Of a DNA stretch of 20,213 nucleotides, positions 1 to 6,277 are shown piece after piece. How positions within the stretch are numbered: the first letter of the stretch is position 1; the number at the start of each line of letters is the position of its first letter. Source of the DNA: Chloroflexota bacterium (GTDB lineage: Bacteria; Chloroflexota; Dehalococcoidia; SM23-28-2); assembly GCA_030691665.1 (NCBI GenBank), contig JAUYDU010000034.1:1-20213 (forward strand), read 5' to 3'. A model generated the notes under the pieces. That model ran no database searches, was not told where the DNA came from, and saw nothing but the letters and a program-made list of their open reading frames with translations. A program made the translations under genes and the position numbers.

Positions 1-144
1 GGAGCAGGTTGTGTCTGGCCCGGCGGAGCAGGTTGTGTCTGGCCCGGCGGAGCAGGTTGTGTCTGGCCCGGCGGAGCAGGTTGTGTCTGGCCCGGCGGAG
101 CAGGTTGTGTCTGGCCCAGCGGAGCAGGTTGTGTCTGGCCCAGC
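1..144. repeat. 24-bp tandem repeat, six copies, coding
   Basis: Six head-to-tail 24-bp units, beginning GGAGCAGGTTGTGTCTGGCC on the plus strand. Copies at 1-24, 25-48, 49-72 and 73-96 are identical (unit ends CGGC). Copies at 97-120 and 121-144 differ from them by one base (unit ends CAGC). A partial copy follows at 145-149. The unit is a multiple of three and encodes xGQTQPAP on the minus strand, where the single-base variant switches Pro to Leu. The near-identity suggests recent expansion. The array continues past the left edge, so its copy number is unknown. Confidence 0.97.
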
Positions 145-743
145 GGAGCCTGAATCGCCGCGCTCAGTTGGTTCAGCAGGTTCCAAAATCGGAATCGCAT
201 GGCCGCCAGCTCATCCAAGAGAGACAGCAAACGCTGGTGTGCGTCTTTCAAGGGACCTTGTGCCGCGACACCCACCAGCGCGCCCAGCCTGCGGGCCAAG
301 GTGTCAGTTGCCATCTGCAGCGTCTCAAGGTCTGTCTCTGCATCATCTATTGCCGACGCCGCGGCACTGAGGTGGAGCGCGGCCTGGTCGCGTTGTCCCA
401 AGTCAAGCAAGGCCGAAGTCTTCTTTAGCTCAGCGTCGGCGGTCTCCAGGTGGTTGTTGAGCGCGCCGAGTAGCTCCGCGTAGCGGGTAATGATGAAGCG
501 AAGGTCCTCAGGAATGCGGGCTTGTTTCAGCTTTGGTAGGAGGTTCCGAACATCATCGAAGCGTTGCTTGGTGAGGAGATCGAGCACACCTCCGAAGAAC
601 AGAAACACCGACAGCGCGTCGAAGTCGCTCTCGACGGCAGCGGGGTCCTTGTGCGGAGGCAGGGGCTCCGCCGCCAACGCCGTCGCGGGAAAGACCGCCG
701 TGGCTAGCACCACCAGAGCTGCAAGTCCGGCTAGCCACTTCAT
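1..743 (-). CDS. Secreted helical protein with C-terminal octapeptide repeats, 3' end outside window
   Basis: Open reading frame on the minus strand from ATG at 743, still open at base 1 (247 complete codons). Seen: an N-terminal signal peptide (MKWLAGLAALVVLATAVFPA, then TALA before AEPLPP), a region of about 170 residues that looks mostly alpha-helical and charged (residues 30-198), then tandem copies of an eight-residue unit LGQTQPAP or PGQTQPAP from about residue 199. The start overlaps the stop of the preceding 88-residue gene by one base (TGATG), so it is translationally coupled as the last visible gene of a four-gene minus-strand operon. The proline- and glutamine-rich tail may be an extended stalk or wall-spanning linker. 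I do not recognise the helical domain. A C-terminal anchor or sorting signal, if any, lies outside the window. Confidence 0.75.
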   Translation of the reverse strand, partial: MKWLAGLAALVVLATAVFPATALAAEPLPPHKDPAAVESDFDALSVFLFFGGVLDLLTKQRFDDVRNLLPKLKQARIPEDLRFIITRYAELLGALNNHLETADAELKKTSALLDLGQRDQAALHLSAAASAIDDAETDLETLQMATDTLARRLGALVGVAAQGPLKDAHQRLLSLLDELAAMRFRFWNLLNQLSAAIQAPLGQTQPAPLGQTQPAPPGQTQPAPPGQTQPAPPGQTQPAPPGQTQPA

Positions 744-1009
744 CAACGCAGCCCTGGCAATCCGAGGATCTGCCCCATTCTCATCGCGACGACGACAGTG
801 AAGCCCCCGAACAGTACGTATCCCATCATATTGAGCAGCCGACGCGCCCGGGGCTTCAGATACACGAAAAGTAGAGTTGAGGCCAGGTACTCGATGAGGT
901 AAAGAGAGAAGTACAGGTCCAGCCTCTGTTGATTGTACACGGCCAGCACCACCGTGGTGCTGGTGAAGAGGACGGCGAGGGTCGCAACGTAGCGGTTGTA
1001 CAGCGTCAC
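743..1009 (-). CDS. Small membrane protein of unknown function (88 aa)
   Basis: Starts with GTG at 1009 and overlaps the stop of the upstream gene by four bases (GTGA). Its own stop overlaps the ATG of the downstream secreted repeat protein by one base. Three hydrophobic segments are visible: about residues 8-25, 31-51 and 59-82. A short positive stretch (KPRARR) lies between the second and third. No family recognised. The tight coupling on both sides argues that it is a real gene that works with its neighbours, perhaps as a membrane partner of the 263-residue protein encoded just upstream. Confidence 0.7.
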   Translation of the reverse strand: MTLYNRYVATLAVLFTSTTVVLAVYNQQRLDLYFSLYLIEYLASTLLFVYLKPRARRLLNMMGYVLFGGFTVVVAMRMGQILGLPGLR

Positions 1010-1797
1010 GCCTTCACCTCGTCGTACAACCGTATCTGGACAGTGTGCCTGCCCCTCTTTCCTGCTTCCTCGGCTACTATGGACACGGGCCGTCCCACGA
1101 TTTCGGCTGTCAAGGTGGCCACGATGGAGGCCAGCGGACTCCCCAGCACTTGGTAGACCGGATGGTGTCTGAGCTTGAGTGTGGGACGAAATATTTCTAC
1201 CGTTCGGTTCTCGTCCGTCCCCAACACCGTCACCCGGTTTGCCAGGTCCAGACCTCCCACGATGGCAGCGGAGAGCGCCCCTTCAAGGTCCGTGTCAGTG
1301 GAGACGCCCTTCAGATCCAGAGAGGCGAGGACCGCTGATCCGGGAGTCGCGACAAGTATGCCGCGGTCCTCCGGCCCGGGGCCGAAGCGCACGATGAGGC
1401 GCTGTTCAAGCCGTTGCCCCACCGTCGGACTTGCGGGGTTCCCATGAAGAGGTATCAATGCGCGAGGGACTCCGTTGGTCAGGGATGTCGGCAGGTAGAT
1501 GGCCCGGGACCTCAGCCCGAGCTCCTCCACAAGGGATGCGATATTGTCAAGCCCTGCTTCGAACAGCGCTTGTCCGGCTTCCACTGACACGCCAGGAACA
1601 GTTCTGCCGAGGAAGAAGGAGATTGCCCCCAGAATCACGCTTGCTACGCCCAGAGCGACAAGGGGCATGTAGCCGATGACAGCGTATGCTGCGATAGCAA
1701 ACAGCGCCCCGCCTAGCATCAGGCTAATGCCGAGAAGCAGGTAGCGGTTTCTAGAGTTCGTCATTTGCACACCGAGACTAGTAGCCCACGCGGCCAC
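1006..1797 (-). CDS. Membrane protein with two N-terminal TM helices and a soluble domain (263 aa)
   Basis: GTG at 1797 directly follows the TAG of the upstream gene, with AAAGGG nine bases before it. An internal ATG at 1764 (MTNSRNRYLLL) is an alternative start with a weaker ribosome site. Seen: two transmembrane segments close together (about residues 19-40 and 43-63), then about 195 residues of mixed alpha/beta soluble domain without cysteines or obvious catalytic motifs. I do not recognise it with confidence; the layout of two helices plus a large soluble domain recalls uncharacterised prokaryotic DUF families. It is part of the minus-strand operon spanning 2397 to 1. Confidence 0.7.
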   Translation of the reverse strand: MAAWATSLGVQMTNSRNRYLLLGISLMLGGALFAIAAYAVIGYMPLVALGVASVILGAISFFLGRTVPGVSVEAGQALFEAGLDNIASLVEELGLRSRAIYLPTSLTNGVPRALIPLHGNPASPTVGQRLEQRLIVRFGPGPEDRGILVATPGSAVLASLDLKGVSTDTDLEGALSAAIVGGLDLANRVTVLGTDENRTVEIFRPTLKLRHHPVYQVLGSPLASIVATLTAEIVGRPVSIVAEEAGKRGRHTVQIRLYDEVKA

Positions 1798-2397
1798 CTA
1801 GGCAGACCCTTTCACCAGAAACTCTCGAAGCCGAGGAACCCGATACAGGCGTCTCCGGTAGACGAACCAGGCCAGGACCAGTGCTCCTCCCAGTTCTAGA
1901 GCCCAGGCCAACCAATCATCTGCCTGGTAGGGGGCCAGCACAGTTTGGGCGCGGGCCACCGTCCAGTCGCTGTAGGATCCCAAGTCCTTGGCCAAGCCGG
2001 GGGCGATGTCCACAGCCTTCCAGTCTGCTCCGAGGAAGGGCCAAAGTACGTGATGAGCCCAGGCGACGCTGGGATGGGTCGTGTCCAGGATAAGGTGAAA
2101 GGCCGACGCGGCTCCGTATATCCAGAATCGGGGGTTCACAAGGACCAGCGCCGAGAAGAGGATCGCCTGGAACAACAAGGTGTGGGCTACCAGGCGGCCG
2201 CCCATGGCGCTGGGCAAAGCGAAGACGAATAGGCCGCGGTCTATGATGTCCGGGGCAAGGGACATGACCGCCACCGCCCGGTAGTCCACAGACAGGCGGC
2301 CACGAGCGGCACCTTCCAGGGTCGCGACTGCGCCCACCGTGTAGCCGATATGTCCTAGTAGGAGCACGCTGACGTTCCGGGGGTTCGAGGGCCGCAC
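1798..2397 (-). CDS. YdjM/DUF457-like inner-membrane metal-dependent hydrolase family protein
   Basis: 199 residues. GTG at 2397 is the first possible start, since the codon before it is TAA. No good Shine-Dalgarno site is visible, so the start is uncertain. Seen: His in LLGHIGYTVG (about residue 16), PDIIDRG (about 48-54), GGRLVAHTLLF (about 65-75) and HLILDTTH (about 101-108), set among several hydrophobic helices. This order of His and Asp motifs fits the YdjM/DUF457 group, which is annotated as membrane-bound metal-dependent hydrolases; substrates are generally unknown. It is the first gene of the four-gene minus-strand operon, and its stop abuts the next start. Assignment rests on motif memory, not a search. 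Confidence 0.68.
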   Translation of the reverse strand: MRPSNPRNVSVLLLGHIGYTVGAVATLEGAARGRLSVDYRAVAVMSLAPDIIDRGLFVFALPSAMGGRLVAHTLLFQAILFSALVLVNPRFWIYGAASAFHLILDTTHPSVAWAHHVLWPFLGADWKAVDIAPGLAKDLGSYSDWTVARAQTVLAPYQADDWLAWALELGGALVLAWFVYRRRLYRVPRLREFLVKGSA

Positions 2398-2540
2398 TTA
2401 AGCTATGAGGGCGCTCTCGAGTCTCCGCTCCTTCCGTATGCTTGAGAGAGTGTCGCGCCAAAGTTTACAGGATGCGTGCCGTTCCCACAATAGGCCGACG
2501 CAGATGGCGGTGACCCCGCTGTCTGTCGTGGGACGTGGTG

Positions 2541-2549
2541 TGGTACAAT
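2541..2549 (+). promoter_or_regulatory. Candidate extended -10 promoter element for the exonuclease gene
   Basis: TGGTACAAT matches an extended -10 element (TGnTAnAAT-like). It lies 86 bases before the exonuclease ATG at 2636. No convincing -35 box is found 16-18 bases upstream, as can happen with extended -10 promoters. Confidence 0.35.
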
Positions 2550-2635
2550 CTTCTGCTTTCCTCCGAGCTGGGGAGCTGCGTGGCCACAGTGCCTCTCCCC
2601 GGGACAGTCTTGGGAGGGGCGGAGTTGAGCCGACC

Positions 2636-3238
2636 ATGAGACTCTTGATCGTCGACGTCGAAGCTGGGGGATTCGAAGCGCAAAAGCACGCGCTGCTTGA
2701 GATCGGCGCTGTGGTGGCGAATCACAAACTTGACGAGTTGGACAGGTTTCACGCCATCATCTGCCCGTCTTCGGCTCTGGTGGTTGGGGCTGAGGCGCTC
2801 AAGGTGACGGGGTTGGCTCTCAGGGAACTCTCACAAACTGGAATACCGGAGAGGAGCGCTATTCTCGGCCTCTTGGGCTTCGCCGCCAAGCACGCCGACG
2901 GGGGGCCGTTCCCTATCCTAGCGGGCTGGAACATCAGTTTTGACAGTGAGTTCCTGATGGCGGCTTGTAGGCGACATGGCCTGGGCTGGCCTTTCAGCCA
3001 TCGCATGATGGACGTACAGTCCGTCTGGGCTTTTCACCAGGGGTGGAACTTCAACGGGTTGACAGACGCCGCGAGGAAGATCCTGGACGACGCGCCTCAG
3101 CACCGGGCCCTGTCGGACGCGCTCCTCACTCTTCGGCTTCTGAAGGCGCTGTTCGAGGGGCGTGACCTCGGGTCGCGTGCTACTCCTCACAACACCACTG
3201 AGGATGTAGAAGATCAGCATCGCCCCACTTCCTCCTAG
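2636..3238 (+). CDS. DnaQ-like DEDDh 3'-5' exonuclease
   Basis: 200 residues from ATG at 2636, which has GGAG 11 bases upstream. The open frame extends back to 2405, but that extension is not protein-like. Motif I is IVDVEAGGFE with Asp7 and Glu9. Motif II is WNISFDSEF with Asp103. Motif III is HRALSD with His156 and Asp161. Together these complete the four acidic residues and the histidine of the DEDDh class (epsilon subunit, RNase T, oligoribonuclease-like). Motif I has Ala-Gly-Gly where many members have Thr-Thr-Gly. As a stand-alone domain it probably trims single-stranded DNA or RNA, but the substrate cannot be told from sequence. The gene is convergent with the 739-residue membrane protein gene and overlaps its 3' end by four bases. 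It seems unrelated to the surrounding glycan genes. Confidence 0.88.
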   Translation: MRLLIVDVEAGGFEAQKHALLEIGAVVANHKLDELDRFHAIICPSSALVVGAEALKVTGLALRELSQTGIPERSAILGLLGFAAKHADGGPFPILAGWNISFDSEFLMAACRRHGLGWPFSHRMMDVQSVWAFHQGWNFNGLTDAARKILDDAPQHRALSDALLTLRLLKALFEGRDLGSRATPHNTTEDVEDQHRPTSS

Positions 3239-5454
3239 ACGTCGTCGCCAGGTGCGGTGCGTTTTCGTTCTGGGTCGCTGGTGTCGGCGGAGGTCGTCCG
3301 GAAGCGCCAGTATACGACACCAGTGACTATCACCGTCGCCACCCCCAGGATGTACGTTGGTAGGACCAGATAGTAGAAGCGTGGGAACGTGATGGCGCCT
3401 TCGGCCGCTCCGAGTTCGAAGGTGGGCATCATCCCCAGGTTCAGCGCGCCAGACTGTCCTTCGTACCTCCACCTTTCCCGTGCAGTATGCTGGGGCAGGG
3501 TGAACACGAGATACCGACCGTTGGCGCCCACGACCCGGTAGGAAATCGGACTCCTCCGGCTGACCAGGGGCGGCCTGGGAGAACCAGCCGCCGGCTGACC
3601 CTCCTGACTCGTCGGAACGCCTGCACGCCCCAGCAGGTAGGCGTGTTCTATAGGGTTTCCCGTGGAACCAGAGGTGAGGAAATCCTCAAGGTCCGCCACA
3701 CGCACTACGTCGTTGACCGCGTAGGCCCTGGCTGTGGGGATCAGATTGCGGAAGAGGGCGATGGTCTCTCCCTCGAAGATGGGCTGGAGGTCGCGCTGTG
3801 CCACCAGAAGACGGTACGATTCCTCGTATCCGCCGGATTTCAACAGGACCACGTACTTGGCGTTCAAAGGCGCCATCAAGCTGCCGAGGTTGGTCACCGA
3901 ACCCCCTCGTGCCAGCACCGATTCCACGTACTCGCTGACGGGATCCTGGCTGTTGGTGCGACTCACAGCTGTCTCCAGGTTGTCGCCGGAAATCGTAGGT
4001 TGTGAGAAGTACGACGGCGCCGGATTCGCCATCCTTTTCCACCGGTTGGGCAGCCAAGGGAAATCCAAATACATGTGCCACGGCAGGACGAGCACGTTGA
4101 AGTCCGATGAATCGTTGTCCAGCATCTTTCGAGCTTCTTGCCAATCCGTGGGGTATTCTGTTGTCTTCAGCTGTCCCCACGTTCCGAACATGGGCAGAGC
4201 ATAGATGACGGGCACCAGCAGGGCCAGCGCTGTTACCGCACCGACCGCCCTCCGCGCCCCGTTCGTGAGGTTGAGCGTGGGAGCCGCGAGCGACTGTAGG
4301 GCGAAGGCTCCGAGATATGCGTAGGTCAGCGCCAGGATGGCCACGAACTTGTGCGAGTCCCTAAAGGCCCGGTATGGGGCAAAGTGCTCCCACAAGGTTC
4401 GGAAGGCTGGCTGCGTAGCGGCCCACCCGGGGCCTGCAGCCAACACCACGCCTACTAATGCGGAGGCCACAAGTGCCAACGCTAGCCAGCGGAGGCGGGT
4501 CGTGCTTGCCATTCTCAACCCGCCTTGGACTGCAAGCAGTAGCAGGGCACCGAACAGGAGCCACCAGACGGGGATGATCTGTGATGTGTCTACGTAAGGA
4601 CCGCTGAGCCAGAAGCCGCGCAAGGAGAGCACACTGAAGGGGGGTGAGGCGGCGAAGTAGCTCATCTCCACCACCGGCATCGCCTTGACGGCCCCCCCCG
4701 CTGCTGCGAGGTAGCGGACCATCCAGAACAGGTTCAGACCCAGGAAGAGGGCCGTAGCTAGGAGCACCGCTGGCAAGGACTGTCTGAAGGCGCCCCGCAC
4801 CATCGCAACGCGGCACAGGTATATGGCCACCAGTATCAGCAGAACGATGACCAGCCCATGCACCTGGAAGAAGCCGATGAGCGTCAGGAGAAGCGCCGTT
4901 TTGACAGCGTGGCGAGGCCAACCCTCTTCCAGCAACTGGATGAAGGCGGCTACCGCGAAAGGCGTAAGGGCGTAGGCACCAAGTACACCCCACTGTCCCG
5001 AGACGAACCTGACGTAGGTGAAAGGGTTAACGGTGTAGAGGAGCGCAGCGTAGTAGCGTGCCTTTCCCTGGAGGTGGGGAAGGCGGAATGCGCCCATGGC
5101 GCAAAGCCAGAAGAGAAGAAGGAGCAGCAGCTTCTGGGCCACCCACGAAGGTAGGACGACCCCCGCCCCCTTGAAGACGGCGGTGATGGGAGCAGAGCTG
5201 TAGGTTGCAGCGAAGACGCTCTCTGGACCGTCGCTCACGCCCCAGAAATAGCCGCTCACGTCCCAGTTGAGGGCCAGCGGCGAGTCGAGGGCCAGGATGT
5301 GGCCCCGGCCCAAGAGGGGGCCAAGGATGGCCAAAGCCAGGAGGAGGAACAACGTGGAGGGCGTGACAAGCACAGGCCCCAGGCGGCGGATGGTGCGTGC
5401 CACAAACCCTCTGAGGAAGCTTGTCAAGCTGCTCGTTCTGGCTTTATTGGCCAT
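3235..5454 (-). CDS. Large polytopic membrane protein, GT-C/YfhO-like (paralog A, 739 aa)
   Basis: ATG at 5454 has GGTGG six bases upstream. Seen: an N-terminal transmembrane helix, an extracytoplasmic loop with NWDVSGYFWG, a long series of about ten hydrophobic helices including YTVNPFTYVRFVSGQWG and AYALTPFAVAAF, a large soluble region (about residues 430-680) containing VLVLPWHMYLD and VTNLGSLMAPLNAKYV, and a C-terminal transmembrane helix. This plan resembles GT-C glycosyltransferases and YfhO/AftD-type membrane proteins, which move sugars from polyprenyl-phosphate donors at the outer membrane face. The specific activity is unknown. It is clearly paralogous to the protein encoded at 6278-8452, with a NUDIX gene between. 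The loop Asp in NWD is a possible catalytic acid by analogy with GT-C enzymes, which is inference only. Confidence 0.78.
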   Translation of the reverse strand: MANKARTSSLTSFLRGFVARTIRRLGPVLVTPSTLFLLLALAILGPLLGRGHILALDSPLALNWDVSGYFWGVSDGPESVFAATYSSAPITAVFKGAGVVLPSWVAQKLLLLLLFWLCAMGAFRLPHLQGKARYYAALLYTVNPFTYVRFVSGQWGVLGAYALTPFAVAAFIQLLEEGWPRHAVKTALLLTLIGFFQVHGLVIVLLILVAIYLCRVAMVRGAFRQSLPAVLLATALFLGLNLFWMVRYLAAAGGAVKAMPVVEMSYFAASPPFSVLSLRGFWLSGPYVDTSQIIPVWWLLFGALLLLAVQGGLRMASTTRLRWLALALVASALVGVVLAAGPGWAATQPAFRTLWEHFAPYRAFRDSHKFVAILALTYAYLGAFALQSLAAPTLNLTNGARRAVGAVTALALLVPVIYALPMFGTWGQLKTTEYPTDWQEARKMLDNDSSDFNVLVLPWHMYLDFPWLPNRWKRMANPAPSYFSQPTISGDNLETAVSRTNSQDPVSEYVESVLARGGSVTNLGSLMAPLNAKYVVLLKSGGYEESYRLLVAQRDLQPIFEGETIALFRNLIPTARAYAVNDVVRVADLEDFLTSGSTGNPIEHAYLLGRAGVPTSQEGQPAAGSPRPPLVSRRSPISYRVVGANGRYLVFTLPQHTARERWRYEGQSGALNLGMMPTFELGAAEGAITFPRFYYLVLPTYILGVATVIVTGVVYWRFRTTSADTSDPERKRTAPGDDV

Positions 5455-5477
5455 AACTAACCACCCGTCGCCAGGTT

Positions 5478-5497
5478 ACCTCAGAGTATGCTGAGGT
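5478..5497. promoter_or_regulatory. Perfect 7-bp dyad upstream of paralog A
   Basis: ACCTCAG, a six-base spacer, then CTGAGGT. The dyad lies 24 bases before the minus-strand ATG at 5454 and just after the NUDIX stop. No T-run follows on either strand, so a plain intrinsic terminator is unlikely. It could be an operator or a leader hairpin. Confidence 0.4.
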
Positions 5498-5544
5498 GTG
5501 AACACGGGCGGTACGTTGCGGATTCCTGGCGGGAGTGCATGTCG

Positions 5545-6156
5545 TCAGCGTTGGCCCGCGCTCGCTGCCCCGCAATCAGGCGGGGCTAGTGACTCTGCAA
5601 ACATCGGGTTCGTTGCCCAAGCGAGCGCCGCCAGAGCACTCAGGCTGGCCACGTCTCCATTGCGGACGGCTCCGGCGAGCTGCTTTCTGGTCAGCATCAC
5701 GATCTCCATGTCCTCGAGGTCTCCCGAGTTTGGCTCGGCGACCTTCCTTACGTTCCGCGCTATGAACAGGTGCGCTTTGCCGCAGCCATAGTTCGCGCTT
5801 GCGACGAATCCCCCCATATACCTCCACTCGTCCGAGGCATATCCCGTCTCTTCCAGAAGCTCGCGTTCCGCGGCCGCAGCCGGTGCCTCGTTGTCCTCAA
5901 TGATCCCGGATGGCAAAACGTAACAGGCCCTTCGTATCCCGTACTTGTATTGCCGTTCCAGGATGATTCTCCGGTCTGGGGTCTGGGCGAAGACGACGGT
6001 GTAATCTGGTAGTTTTACCTGGTGGTAGTCCTGTACCACTCGGCCGTCAGGGAGCTGGACCCGGTGTACCGACACGGTAATCCACGGCCGGGCAACGTAC
6101 GCCTCGTAACTGTGCAGGGTGCGCCAGGGGCTCATCGTGCGATCGGCTCCAGACAT
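5545..6156 (-). CDS. NUDIX hydrolase, ADP-ribose pyrophosphatase-like
   Basis: 203 residues from ATG at 6156, chosen because AGGAG lies ten bases upstream. The open frame begins at 6219, and an ATG at 6135 is also possible. A complete Nudix box is visible at residues 84-106: G84 (five residues) E90 (seven residues) R98 E99, then E102 E103, with GIIEDNE at its start and ELLEETGY at its end. The preceding ERQYKYGIRRACYVLPSG matches the ADP-sugar and nucleoside-diphosphate-sugar hydrolase branch, which cleaves NDP-X to NMP and X-phosphate with Mg2+. It sits between the two GT-C-like paralogs on the same strand. It could trim nucleotide sugars or housekeeping ADP-ribose; context does not decide. 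Confidence 0.88.
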   Translation of the reverse strand: MSGADRTMSPWRTLHSYEAYVARPWITVSVHRVQLPDGRVVQDYHQVKLPDYTVVFAQTPDRRIILERQYKYGIRRACYVLPSGIIEDNEAPAAAAERELLEETGYASDEWRYMGGFVASANYGCGKAHLFIARNVRKVAEPNSGDLEDMEIVMLTRKQLAGAVRNGDVASLSALAALAWATNPMFAESLAPPDCGAASAGQR

Positions 6157-6166
6157 TCGTGCTGCG

Positions 6167-6171
6167 CTCCT
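6167..6171 (-). promoter_or_regulatory. Ribosome binding site AGGAG deciding the NUDIX start
   Basis: AGGAG on the minus strand with a ten-base spacer to ATG at 6156. The longer start at 6219 lacks a comparable site, and the Nudix fold does not need the extra 21 residues. Confidence 0.55.
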
Positions 6172-6233
6172 GTTCAAGCCCTCCACGGCACGAAGCTGGT
6201 GCCAGTGGTGCAGGCACATATCCGAGTCCCAGT

Positions 6234-6262
6234 AGTGTAGACCAAGAAGGGCCAGCCATCAA
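6234..6262 (-). promoter_or_regulatory. Candidate sigma70-type promoter for the NUDIX gene
   Basis: On the minus strand, TTGATG (6262-6257), exactly 17 bases, then TACACT (6239-6234). Four of six bases match the consensus in each box, with ideal spacing. It lies in the 121-base gap between the stop of paralog B and the NUDIX ATG. It would give the NUDIX gene, and perhaps paralog A, a transcript independent of paralog B. Confidence 0.35.
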
Positions 6263-6277
6263 GACGTGGGCTTTCTG

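Noticed and set aside
1..144. Repeat array as a CRISPR locus
   Set aside because: Units are head-to-tail with no spacers and keep a reading frame; it is a coding tandem repeat.
9..428. Plus-strand open frames over the repeat
   Set aside because: The repeat is a multiple of three, so several frames stay open. The minus frame has a signal peptide and operon coupling; the plus frames have neither.
2398..2637. Minus-strand frame of 79 codons upstream of the YdjM-like gene
   Set aside because: It overlaps the exonuclease promoter region, is rich in Arg, Ser and Pro, and has no recognisable motif.
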